NCBI GenBank assembly: GCA_050297015.1
Contig: JBNKRZ010000011.1
Span: 1 to 64,000, forward strand
Reading direction: 5' to 3'
Length of the DNA: 64,000 nucleotides
From: JACKJA01 sp050297015
GTDB taxonomy: Bacteria; Pseudomonadota; Alphaproteobacteria; Micavibrionales; Micavibrionaceae
Part shown: positions 1 through 8,202 of the stretch, piece after piece
How positions within the stretch are numbered: position 1 is the first letter of the stretch
How the letters are laid out: each line of letters starts with the position of its first letter
Notes under the pieces: model-generated
Database searches by the model: none
Seen by the model: the letters and a program-made list of their open reading frames with translations, nothing else
Told to the model about the DNA's origin: nothing
Made by a program: the position numbers and the translations under genes

Positions 1-15
1 ACTTCACATTCAGAT

Positions 16-100
16 GCGCCCGTGGCGGAATGGTAGACGCTGCGGACTTAAAATCCGTTGATCTTTGATCGTGGGGGTTCAAGTCCCCCCGCCCGCACCA
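16..100 (+). tRNA. tRNA-Leu (anticodon UAA), unusual acceptor stem
   Basis: An 85-base class II tRNA with encoded CCA. The anticodon loop is CTTAAAA, giving anticodon TAA (reads UUA). The T arm is a perfect GGGGG/CCCCC stem around TTCAAGT, and there is a long variable arm, as expected for Leu. The 5' acceptor strand is GCGCCCG and the 3' strand CGCCCGC, so pairs 4-69 and 5-68 are C opposite C. The expected partner would be GCGGGCG. Identity is clear; whether the stem is functional as written is less so. Confidence 0.9.
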
Positions 101-110
101 CCCCTTTTTA

Positions 111-139
111 TTGACATATAACGCCATCTCCTTTAAAAA
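111..139 (+). promoter_or_regulatory. Candidate sigma70-type promoter for the 462-residue gene
   Basis: TTGACA (111-116) is followed 17 bases later by TAAAAA (134-139). It lies just after the tRNA and about 30 bases before the ATG at 172. The -35 box is perfect and the -10 box weak. The TTGACATA start of this promoter recurs before the genes at 4080 and 17062. Confidence 0.4.
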
Positions 140-171
140 GCTTCTCAAAAGAAAAAAGCGAGCGGTAATAT

Positions 172-1560
172 ATGGCAAAAAAACCCCAGACACCTTACGG
201 CGTATCGTTGAATGAATTACACGATTTCGATAGCCGTAAGGAGATAAGGCAAAAAGGCAGCGTTGCCCTGTACCATAACGGCATGGGGGCAATGGGTGTT
301 ATCCTGTCTATGGATCATGCCGAACCCCTGCTTGGGCCTCAAATATGGAACGACGTATGCAGCACATCCATAACGAATTTTTCTCAGCTCGCGCATGGAA
401 AGCTCGACAATCCTCATTTTTGGAAAACCGTAACGTTTAACAGCAACACAGAAGAACTTGTCTTCCTTAGCAAGGCATGCGCGCAAAAACACTGGAACGA
501 TATGCAGCTCTCTCTTCCCGCCGATGTCATTTGCGATCTGGCCGAAGAGCTAGACTTCCCGGTTTGGCCCCACATCGAAATTGAGGGCAAAGGACTGAAG
601 CGTATTCAGGCCGATTGCTCACATAACATACCGTATATCGGTGTAAGAAAACTCGCCTGCGAAGGAGGTATGGAATCGTTTCAACAAGAAATAAACGAAT
701 TGGACAAACCCGTAGCCTGGGGACGATCGAGAAGTGAAACAAAAGCGTATTTTCTACCTCTATCGATGAGAGATGTCTTAGATCCCACGAAGTTTACCCA
801 ACAGCCCGTCACTATAAACGCGCAACGAACAGATACCTTTTCTCTAAGGGATAAAGCTCCCGAACTGAAACCGGATATAATTTACACGGTTTTTTCCCAT
901 CGCCTTAAATACACGCCGCCTCTTCCTCTTTTTTACATGATTGCGCCGGAACCAGATGCCACCCTGCAGAACATCATTGATTCTGCTTATAGTTTTACGC
1001 CTTACGAAACACCGTCTTATAAAGAAGAGGATATGGACCTTTTCCACGGACCCCAAATAAAATCAAAATTCAATATGCCGTCAGCACTGCAAATCGCTTA
1101 CGTGTTCAATCAGGCCGTTAGCCAAAAGACTTCAAAGGCTCTGAAACTCCAGACGATGCGCAAAGAGCAATTTATCGGCGTCATCGCCAACCCAAGCACC
1201 ATTGAACAATTACAAAAAACGCCGCTTAACCCTCCTATGCTCCTAGGGCAACAAAAATTATGTTTTCAAGAAAACTCTACTTTCATGAAGCTCTTACGTG
1301 CACAAGGCACCCCATCTGCGCATAACATTCCCTCACAGCACATCTGTACAACGATATCAAACACGCCGGAAGCCTTCTTCACACAAAGGGAACAAGACGG
1401 CATATCAAGCGGATTAAAAAATTTTTTCAATAGAGTTTTTATAACAGAAGAAACTTACGCTTTCCAAGTCAAAGACCTCAAAGATCAGCCGCTAGCCCTA
1501 ATGACGCTATCACCAAAAATCTACAAAGCCGCTTTGGAAATGGACCGTCTTTTACCGTAA
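172..1560 (+). CDS. Hypothetical protein, 462 residues
   Basis: I do not recognise this protein. It has no signal peptide or membrane segment and looks soluble, with cysteines scattered rather than in a metal-binding pattern. The stretch GSVALYHNGMGAMGVILSMD near residue 30 is the most hydrophobic part and could be a beta-rich core. The Shine-Dalgarno is weak (GCGAGCGG about 8 bases before the ATG). It is a lone gene: the tRNA lies upstream and a converging gene downstream, so it probably has its own promoter (111-139). Codon use is compatible with a real gene and the frame is open over 1.4 kb. Function unknown. Confidence 0.75.
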   Translation: MAKKPQTPYGVSLNELHDFDSRKEIRQKGSVALYHNGMGAMGVILSMDHAEPLLGPQIWNDVCSTSITNFSQLAHGKLDNPHFWKTVTFNSNTEELVFLSKACAQKHWNDMQLSLPADVICDLAEELDFPVWPHIEIEGKGLKRIQADCSHNIPYIGVRKLACEGGMESFQQEINELDKPVAWGRSRSETKAYFLPLSMRDVLDPTKFTQQPVTINAQRTDTFSLRDKAPELKPDIIYTVFSHRLKYTPPLPLFYMIAPEPDATLQNIIDSAYSFTPYETPSYKEEDMDLFHGPQIKSKFNMPSALQIAYVFNQAVSQKTSKALKLQTMRKEQFIGVIANPSTIEQLQKTPLNPPMLLGQQKLCFQENSTFMKLLRAQGTPSAHNIPSQHICTTISNTPEAFFTQREQDGISSGLKNFFNRVFITEETYAFQVKDLKDQPLALMTLSPKIYKAALEMDRLLP

Positions 1561-1585
1561 CCATAAGCAAAAACCGGCCGCCCTT

Positions 1586-2368
1586 TTATTCCAAACGATC
1601 ATCCAGGCTAACCGCGCTGGGTTCCACACCGCGGCTTTTCAGAACATCCAAAAAGCCCTTCGTCGCCGCCATTAAATCCGCCGGATCAGTGCTCCGCAAA
1701 ACAATACTCAGCGTAAACATCCCCGCGTGATAATGCGGATAACTGCCCATTTGAACGCTAGAAAAACGCTCTTGCAGCCCCGCCAAATCATCCGCAATTT
1801 CACTTTCCGGCAGATCAAAAGCCACACTATTGGACAGGATGGGCGCGCCGGTTTTGATCGAGGCCAATATATGATTCATCATGGCATCCATAATGATGGG
1901 CACGCCCGCCATCACATAGACATTCTCAATCACAAAGCCCGGCGCTCCGGATACAGGGTTAGAGATAAGAGAAGCCCCTTCCGGCACCATCGCCATTTTA
2001 AGGCGCGCGGGCGTTAAATCTTCATCCTTATCATGGTGGGAACGCAAGGCAGCCACGGCGTCCTCACTCTTCAGCAACGGTACGTTAAAGGCCTTCGCCA
2101 TGCTTTCCGAAGTAATATCATCGTGCGTCGGGCCAATCCCGCCGGTTGTAAAAACATAATCATAGTGCGGACGGATTTCATTGACGGTATCCACAATGCG
2201 GCTTTCTTCATCCGGGATAACCCGCACTTCCTGAAGCACAACGCCGTGCGCCGTTAACAACTCAGCGATCCTCTGGGTATTGGTATCCTGCGTCCGGCCG
2301 GAGAGAATTTCATTACCGATAATCACCAAAGCCGCCGTTCTAGTGTTCACTCCGTCACCTTTTGTCAT
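1586..2368 (-). CDS. CinA/MoaB-like molybdopterin-binding-fold protein
   Basis: The protein carries the MoaB/MogA-type fold found at the N-terminus of CinA (competence/damage-inducible protein A). Visible hallmarks are the opening IIGNEILSGRTQDTN and the TTGGIGPTHDDIT motif. At about 260 residues it covers only the CinA N-terminal domain and lacks the C-terminal deamidase domain, as in many stand-alone alphaproteobacterial homologues. An ATG at 2368 (MTKGDG) is a better start than the TTG at 2389; AAAGGG lies upstream of it. In CinA relatives the domain is linked to ADP-ribose or nucleotide pyrophosphatase activity, but the exact substrate here is not predictable. It is transcribed divergently from map. 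Confidence 0.85.
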   Translation of the reverse strand: MTKGDGVNTRTAALVIIGNEILSGRTQDTNTQRIAELLTAHGVVLQEVRVIPDEESRIVDTVNEIRPHYDYVFTTGGIGPTHDDITSESMAKAFNVPLLKSEDAVAALRSHHDKDEDLTPARLKMAMVPEGASLISNPVSGAPGFVIENVYVMAGVPIIMDAMMNHILASIKTGAPILSNSVAFDLPESEIADDLAGLQERFSSVQMGSYPHYHAGMFTLSIVLRSTDPADLMAATKGFLDVLKSRGVEPSAVSLDDRLE

Positions 2369-2497
2369 CGTGCTTATCATCCCTTTCAAAGGCTTTCCTT
2401 GCTTTTTCCTATACGGAAAGCTAAATCAATAGGGAGAGACTACCATATTAAAGACCAAACCCCAGTCCATTTTTATTACGAAGGAACAAATAATTTT

Positions 2498-3313
2498 ATG
2501 ACCGAAGCCCTCGCCCCCCAATATTCCCCCAGCGGTATAGAACTGCACGGCCCCGCCGATTTTGAAGGCATGCGCAAGGCCGGAAAACTGGCCGCCGAAG
2601 TGCTGGACATGGTTACGCCGCACGTTGTTCCCGGCGTCACGACGGAGGAACTGGACAAGCTGTGCGACGATTTTACACGCAAAAACGGCGGCATTTCCGC
2701 CCCGCTGAATTATAAGGGCTTCCCGAAATCAATCTGCACCTCGATCAATCATGTCGTCTGTCACGGCATTCCGGGGCCAAAAAAGCTGATGAACGGCGAC
2801 ATCGTGAATATCGACGTCACCGTGATTGTCGATGGCTGGCACGGTGATACCAGCCGCATGTTCATGGTCGGCGATAAAATCAACCGCAAGGCCCAGCGCC
2901 TTATCGACGTGACCTATGACGCCATGATGGCCGGGATCGAGCAAGTCAAACCCGGTGCGCGGCTTGGCGATATCGGCGCGGCCATTCAGGGAGTCGCGGA
3001 AAGCAATCGCTTCTCCGTCGTGCGTGATTTCTGCGGCCACGGGCTGGGGAAAATCTTTCATTGCGCGCCGTCGGTCTTACACTACGGCGTGGCCGGCACA
3101 GGCGATATTCTGGAGCCCGGCATGTTTTTCACCATCGAGCCGATGATTAACACCGGCACGTGGCAAACCAAAGTCCTCAATGACGGCTGGACCGCAGTGA
3201 CCCGCGACCGCGGCCTTTCGGCGCAGTTCGAACATTCCCTTGCCGTCACAGACGACGGGTTTGAAATCTTTACCCTAAGCCCGAAGGGGTGGGATAAACC
3301 GCCTTATGAGTGA
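2498..3313 (+). CDS. map: Methionine aminopeptidase, type I
   Basis: Removes the N-terminal methionine from nascent proteins in the cytosol, using two divalent metal ions. Metal ligands are visible in order: VDGWHGDTSRMF (two Asp), GHGLG (His), FTIEPM (Glu) and QFEHS (Glu). The HGIP substrate-pocket motif is also present. I place the start at ATG 2498 because AAGGA lies about 12 bases upstream and the protein then has 271 residues, the usual size; the frame is open upstream to 2399. Its stop overlaps the start of radC by 8 bases, so the two are probably co-transcribed, an order common in Alphaproteobacteria. Confidence 0.95.
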   Translation: MTEALAPQYSPSGIELHGPADFEGMRKAGKLAAEVLDMVTPHVVPGVTTEELDKLCDDFTRKNGGISAPLNYKGFPKSICTSINHVVCHGIPGPKKLMNGDIVNIDVTVIVDGWHGDTSRMFMVGDKINRKAQRLIDVTYDAMMAGIEQVKPGARLGDIGAAIQGVAESNRFSVVRDFCGHGLGKIFHCAPSVLHYGVAGTGDILEPGMFFTIEPMINTGTWQTKVLNDGWTAVTRDRGLSAQFEHSLAVTDDGFEIFTLSPKGWDKPPYE

Positions 3314-4001
3314 GCCCCTTCTCAAAGACCAACCGCATTACCAAGGCCATCGTGACCGCCTGCGGCAACGTTTTGTGCAGGGCGGACCGGAGGCTTTGCC
3401 GGATTATGAACTGTTGGAACTCATCCTGTTCATGGCGATCCCGCGGCGTGATGTGAAGCCGATTGCGAAGGACCTCGTCGCGCGTTTTAAGACCCTCGCC
3501 GGAGTTTTAAATGCCTCACTGGAGGAATTGCAAACTGTTAAGGGAATTTCCGAGACGACCGCCATCACGCTCAAATCCATTCAGGCCAGTGCCTTCCGCA
3601 TGATGAAGCAAGAGGTCATGGCCCAGCCGATCCTCAATAGCTGGCAGCGCCTGCTCGATTATGTCGCGGCAACCATGGCGCATGAGAAAAAAGAGCATTT
3701 CCGCATCCTGTTCATGAACAAGAAAAATGAGCTGATCGCCGACGAAATCCAGCAAACCGGGACGGTCGACCACACCCCCGCCTACCCGCGGGAGATCATA
3801 AAACGCGCGCTGGAGCTGGGCGCGACGGCGTTAATCCTCGTCCACAACCACCCGAGCGGCGATCCCAAACCGTCCGAAGCCGACATTGACCTGACCTACG
3901 CGATCAAGGCCGCCGCCGAACCCTTTGCCATTGTCATACACGACCACCTTGTCGTGTCGAAAAACGGTACGAACAGTTTTAAGAGTATGGGGTTGATGTA
4001 G
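3306..4001 (+). CDS. radC: RadC-family JAB/MPN domain protein
   Basis: RadC family protein of 231 residues. An N-terminal helix-hairpin-helix-like part (ELLELILFMAIPRRDV, then LQTVKGISETTA) precedes a C-terminal JAMM metalloprotease-like domain with HNHPSGDPKPSEADID, which holds the two His and the Asp that bind zinc. The family was named for radiation sensitivity, but its biochemical role is still unsettled. The start overlaps the end of map by 8 bases, suggesting translational coupling. Confidence 0.93.
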   Translation: MSEPLLKDQPHYQGHRDRLRQRFVQGGPEALPDYELLELILFMAIPRRDVKPIAKDLVARFKTLAGVLNASLEELQTVKGISETTAITLKSIQASAFRMMKQEVMAQPILNSWQRLLDYVAATMAHEKKEHFRILFMNKKNELIADEIQQTGTVDHTPAYPREIIKRALELGATALILVHNHPSGDPKPSEADIDLTYAIKAAAEPFAIVIHDHLVVSKNGTNSFKSMGLM

Positions 4002-4015
4002 GAAAACCAATTTTC

Positions 4016-4044
4016 TTGACATAAAACCGGATAGCCCTTATAAA
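4016..4044 (+). promoter_or_regulatory. Strong sigma70-type promoter
   Basis: TTGACA (4016-4021), a 17-base spacer, then TATAAA (4039-4044). This is nearly a consensus promoter, 35 bases before the ATG at 4080, and should drive the hypothetical gene 4080-5438 independently of map-radC. Confidence 0.65.
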
Positions 4045-4079
4045 CACCGCCATTAAACATAAAAAAGACAGGTGTTCCA

Positions 4080-5438
4080 ATGAGTGGCGACAATAAATTC
4101 GATTTTTTAAAAGCAGCTAATCCGGAAATTATCGCGCGAACCCGCATACTCTATCATGGACCGGAAGGGCTGATTGTTTTTCCCGAAACAGAAGCTGCGA
4201 AAGATTTTTGGGCCGAGGGAACAAAATGGGGTCAAGCGGCCCCCGAATGGCAAGACTTCAACGAATATTGGGCTGACGATACGTTCGTCATTTATATTTC
4301 CCCGCATGAAGACACCACACAGAAACATTTCGGGCGCAATCAAAGCCGGACCATCATTGATCAAAATAACGAAGAGCACGCCCCGGAAGATAAAGGAAAC
4401 AAGGCTTTTACAACATTGATCGCCGCTGCGTTTGAAAAAGCACCCAATGAAGCCCGCTGCTTTCTTGCCGCCAACGGAACTGTGCCGGAACAGTACGTCT
4501 CGGCTGAAACATGGGCTGATGAAGAAGCCCTTATGATGTTGTTTAAAGATCAAAGCTACGCGGCTCACCTACAATACATAAAAGAACTATCTGGCGAATT
4601 TCTTTTTCCCCCGACAGTGCTCACACACCCGAAAACCTGCCGCATAGCTGTTGAAGCGCACCTTGAGAATCGAATAGATCTCAATGATCTGGAAAGAGAA
4701 AAAATAGAAGCACTTACAGGCGGCTCAGAGTTTTGGGAAGATGCCATCCATCCTTCCCTTTGGGAAGATAGAGCATTTTCACAGCGCCTACTCCTTGAAG
4801 CAGGGCCGTGGAATTTAAAACGGATATCCAGGGATATCGTTGATGCTGAACTATGCCTGTCGGCCCTCAGGGAATACGCTAAAAACTGGAGTGGCATGCC
4901 AGAGAGCGATTTTATATACGAAGATATCGCAGAAGATGCGCCTTATATGCTGCGTGACCGGGAATTCTTCGAAACCGTGATGAGTGATGAATTTAGTGAA
5001 GATGTACATCGCGCCGTTCACCATGTCTTCGAAGACAATATTCAGGCCTTCGCAGATGAAATACATGCCTCCGACTGGACAGCGTTCATTCCCGAGAAAT
5101 GGTGGCGCAAAGCCCCTTCTATCCAACAAGCTTTCAAAGAAAAAGGTATTCCGGACACACTAGTTCAAGACGATGAATTCCTGAAAAGCGTTGATCCCGA
5201 CTTGTTACAGGCATCGCTCTGGCAGGATGACAATTTCTGCCTGCGCATGCTAAGCCTCGTGCCGGATACACCGTTTGAATACATCCCTGAGGAAAAATGG
5301 AAAAATATCGAGTTTTGCGCCCAAGCCGTTAAGATATGCCAAGACGCAACATGTTATGTATCTGATAATATCAGGCAAGACCCCGAAGCTTATACTCAAC
5401 GTTCATGGACTTCCACTGTTCTAAAACCAGCACCTTAA
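4080..5438 (+). CDS. Hypothetical protein with degenerate helical repeats, 452 residues
   Basis: No family is recognised with certainty. The C-terminal two thirds contains degenerate units built on the pattern S-L-W-(E/Q)-D-x2-F-x3-(L/M)-L followed by I-P or I-S and a second helix. Two clear copies begin SLWEDRAFSQRLLL and SLWQDDNFCLRMLS. This resembles the DUF4116 type of short helical repeat, which is inference. The protein is acidic, rich in Trp and Phe, and has no signal peptide. It sits alone behind a near-consensus promoter (4016-4044), between radC and purB. Confidence 0.75.
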   Translation: MSGDNKFDFLKAANPEIIARTRILYHGPEGLIVFPETEAAKDFWAEGTKWGQAAPEWQDFNEYWADDTFVIYISPHEDTTQKHFGRNQSRTIIDQNNEEHAPEDKGNKAFTTLIAAAFEKAPNEARCFLAANGTVPEQYVSAETWADEEALMMLFKDQSYAAHLQYIKELSGEFLFPPTVLTHPKTCRIAVEAHLENRIDLNDLEREKIEALTGGSEFWEDAIHPSLWEDRAFSQRLLLEAGPWNLKRISRDIVDAELCLSALREYAKNWSGMPESDFIYEDIAEDAPYMLRDREFFETVMSDEFSEDVHRAVHHVFEDNIQAFADEIHASDWTAFIPEKWWRKAPSIQQAFKEKGIPDTLVQDDEFLKSVDPDLLQASLWQDDNFCLRMLSLVPDTPFEYIPEEKWKNIEFCAQAVKICQDATCYVSDNIRQDPEAYTQRSWTSTVLKPAP

Positions 5439-5523
5439 TAATGAGGAGAGCATCATTCCTCCCTTGATCCCGGCCTAAAAACCTCTTATTTTCAGGCGCA
5501 TCGGAATTTTGAAAGGACTGCCA

Positions 5524-6828
5524 ATGATCCCCCGTTACACAAGACCCGCCATGGCCGCCATATGGGCGCCGGAAAACAAATACAAAATCTGGCTCGAAAT
5601 CGAGACTCTGGCCTGTGAAAAAATGGCCGAGATGGGCACAATCCCCGCCGCGACGCCGAAAGCGCTGCGCGAAAAGGGCGGGTTCGACATTGACCGGATT
5701 GATGAGATCGAGGCCGAGGTGAAACACGACGTGATCGCGTTTTTGACCTCCGTTGCCGAACATATCGACGATGCGGAAGCCTCGCGCTACGTGCACCAAG
5801 GCATGACCTCCTCCGACGTGCTGGATACCGCTTTTGCCGTGCAATTAACACAAGCCGCGGATATTTTGCTCGACGATCTCAACGCCCTGCTCGGCGCGCT
5901 CAAAAAACGGGCGATAGAGCATAAAGAAACGATCTGCATCGGGCGCAGCCACGGCATCCACGCCGAGCCGACGACATTCGGCCTGAAGCTTGCCGGGCAT
6001 TACGCCGCCTTTAAACGCGGGAAAGAACGCCTGATCGCAGCCCGTGCGGAAATTGCGACCTGCGCCCTGTCCGGCGCGGTGGGCACTTATGCGACGCTCG
6101 ACCCGGCGGTGGAGGAATACGTCGCCGAAAATCTGGGCCTGAAAGCCGAAGAGCATTCCACGCAAGTCATTCCCCGCGACCGCCACGCGATGTTTTTTGC
6201 AACGCTCGGCGTGATTGCCAGCTCGATCGAAAACCTCGCCATCGAAATCCGCCACCTGCAACGCACCGAAGTCCGCGAGGCCGAGGAATTTTTCTCCAAG
6301 GGCCAGAAAGGCTCGTCGGCGATGCCGCACAAGCGCAACCCCATCGCCAGTGAAAATCTGACGGGCCAAGCTCGCGTCGTGCGCATGGCCGTCACCCCGG
6401 CGATGGAAGATGTCGCGCTGTGGCATGAACGGGATATTTCGCACTCCTCCGTCGAGCGCGTAATCGGCCCGGATGCGACCGTGACTCTTGATTATGCGCT
6501 TGCGCGCCTAACGGGCCTTGTTGATAATCTCCTCATCTATCCCGACACGATGATGGAAAATCTGGAGAAAATGGGCGGGCTCGTATTCTCGCAAAAAGTC
6601 CTCCTCGCCCTCACCCAAGCGGGCATTTCCCGTGAGGCCGGCTATCGCATCGTGCAACGCAACGCCATGCAGGTTTGGGAATCCAAGGGCAAAAAACAGC
6701 TTATCGACTTTCTGAAGGATGATGAAGACGTGGTCAAAGCGCTGGGTAAAGACGGACTGGATGAGATATTCGATCTCACCGCCTATGCCAAAAACGTCGA
6801 TCACGTGTTTAAGCGGGTGTTTGGGTAG
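5524..6828 (+). CDS. purB: Adenylosuccinate lyase
   Basis: Catalyses two fumarate-releasing steps of purine synthesis: SAICAR to AICAR, and adenylosuccinate to AMP. The fumarase/aspartase superfamily signature is seen as KGSSAMPHKRNP, which carries the catalytic flexible loop; TSSDVLDTA and GRSHGIHAEPTTFG are the other two conserved blocks. I start at ATG 5524 (MIPRYTRP), preceded by GAAAGGA at a good distance, rather than at the TTG 5509 that overlaps this ribosome site. Length is then 434 residues, normal for the family. It stands alone. Confidence 0.96.
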   Translation: MIPRYTRPAMAAIWAPENKYKIWLEIETLACEKMAEMGTIPAATPKALREKGGFDIDRIDEIEAEVKHDVIAFLTSVAEHIDDAEASRYVHQGMTSSDVLDTAFAVQLTQAADILLDDLNALLGALKKRAIEHKETICIGRSHGIHAEPTTFGLKLAGHYAAFKRGKERLIAARAEIATCALSGAVGTYATLDPAVEEYVAENLGLKAEEHSTQVIPRDRHAMFFATLGVIASSIENLAIEIRHLQRTEVREAEEFFSKGQKGSSAMPHKRNPIASENLTGQARVVRMAVTPAMEDVALWHERDISHSSVERVIGPDATVTLDYALARLTGLVDNLLIYPDTMMENLEKMGGLVFSQKVLLALTQAGISREAGYRIVQRNAMQVWESKGKKQLIDFLKDDEDVVKALGKDGLDEIFDLTAYAKNVDHVFKRVFG

Positions 6829-6903
6829 TCACAAAAACCTTGTTTCACAGCAAAATGTATTATACATATCTCTTGCGAAACCACGTAAGAGAGAGTCGAT
6901 CCA

Positions 6904-7458
6904 ATGGGTGCAAAAGAAAACGCACGGAAACAAATTGATGCAGCGGACTACAAAATTGCCAGCATCGTGGCCCAATTCAACATGGTTGCTGATCCCGATA
7001 ACATATCACGCTATCAGGAAAAACATAATATCGTTGCACCGATAGCGACCACACATATGTGGGCCAAGAATGCCCCGCGAGAAATCTTATATATTGTCAC
7101 TGACTTTCTTGACATGAGCGCTATAACGGACGAACAAAAGGCGCTGTTGCCTGAACTGGCCGATGCTCTAACGGAACGCTTCAGGGCCGTTGAAGGCGTC
7201 GTCCTTGAGAAAAAAGCTGCGGGTGAAACAGATTCTTATGATGAAGAGCGGCATAATCTTGTTGTTGAGCGCGGTGCCCAATGGATCAAAGAGTCTACCG
7301 GAAACCCCGAACTGGGCCGCCGGGTCTTTGATGCAATCGCCTCTGAATTTGTCGCCATGCAAAACCAGTATTTACAGGATGAAACCGGCCCCATCGCCGA
7401 TTATATTGAAGCGCGGAGACAGACACCTCCCGCGACAGGCTGGTTTACGCGACCTTAA
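6904..7458 (+). CDS. Hypothetical protein, 184 residues
   Basis: I do not recognise this protein. It is predicted soluble and largely helical, acidic, without cysteines or a signal peptide. The segment ALLPELADALTERFRAVEG is a likely amphipathic helix. The ATG is preceded by AAGAGAGAG, a usable ribosome site. It stands alone between purB and a long palindromic element (7511-7620). Confidence 0.7.
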   Translation: MGAKENARKQIDAADYKIASIVAQFNMVADPDNISRYQEKHNIVAPIATTHMWAKNAPREILYIVTDFLDMSAITDEQKALLPELADALTERFRAVEGVVLEKKAAGETDSYDEERHNLVVERGAQWIKESTGNPELGRRVFDAIASEFVAMQNQYLQDETGPIADYIEARRQTPPATGWFTRP

Positions 7459-7510
7459 TAAATTTCCTCTCTTGCCCCCTCTTCGGTCCTGTGCAATTCT
7501 ACTCCCTCAT

Positions 7511-7620
7511 TTATAGTCGTTTCGCTTTTTATTTACACAAAGCATAAGGAGTGAAGCGTAGATAAAACCTACGTGAGCGACGAAGTAACGATGTGTAAAT
7601 GAAAATGGAAATGACTATAA
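7511..7620. repeat. 110-base palindromic element with 28-base arms
   Basis: The arms 7511-7538 and 7593-7620 are imperfect inverted copies that begin ttatagtc and end gactataa, with about five mismatches over 28 bases. Between them lies a nested small hairpin (cgtag/ctacg, 7557-7573). A diverged left arm of the same family is seen at 21875. As RNA it would fold into one long stem just before the cyclophilin gene. Confidence 0.75.
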
Positions 7621-7644
7621 TTCATCGAATCGAGGATCAATACG

Positions 7645-8199
7645 ATGTTTAAAAAGTTACTACTAACCGCCGGGAGTATTCTTATCATGACAACAGCAGC
7701 AGCCACCAACGCCAATGCCGCAGAAACCTTGAAAATGGAGGTCTCCACCGGGGGCACCGTCACCATAGAACTGATGCCGAACATTGCGCCCAAACATGTG
7801 GAGCGCATCAAAAAACTGGCTGGGGAAGGCTTTTACGACGGGATTATTTTTCACCGCGTAATTGACGGCTTTATGGCGCAAACGGGCGACCCGACGGGCA
7901 CCGGCATGGGCGGCTCCGAAGAGCCTGATCTTCCCGCTGAATTCAGCGACTATGCCTATAAGCGCGGAACTGTGGGGGCCGCTCGCACTGCCGATCCCGA
8001 CAGCGCCAACTCACAATTCTTCATCTGTTTCGATGACAATGGCTGCTCTTTCCTGACCGGACAATACACCGTTTGGGGCCAGGTCACGGACGGCATGGAA
8101 TTCATCGATGCCGTCGCGCAAGGCGAACCGCCCGCGGAACCGGATTCCATCGTTAAGCTGACAGTTGTTGAGGAAGCTAGCGAAGAAGACGGAAAGTAA
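7645..8199 (+). CDS. Periplasmic peptidyl-prolyl isomerase, cyclophilin type
   Basis: Cyclophilin that speeds cis-trans isomerisation of proline bonds. A classical signal peptide (about residues 1-25, ending ATNANA before AETL) sends it to the periplasm. Core motifs are FHRVIDGFMAQTGDP, which includes the catalytic Arg, and then NSQFFICFDD; the usual cyclophilin Trp is found in YTVWGQV. The length of 184 residues fits PpiA-type enzymes. The alpha-glucosidase gene starts 3 bases after its stop, so the two are probably co-transcribed although functionally unrelated. Confidence 0.93.
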   Translation: MFKKLLLTAGSILIMTTAAATNANAAETLKMEVSTGGTVTIELMPNIAPKHVERIKKLAGEGFYDGIIFHRVIDGFMAQTGDPTGTGMGGSEEPDLPAEFSDYAYKRGTVGAARTADPDSANSQFFICFDDNGCSFLTGQYTVWGQVTDGMEFIDAVAQGEPPAEPDSIVKLTVVEEASEEDGK

Positions 8200-8202
8200 T
8201 AT

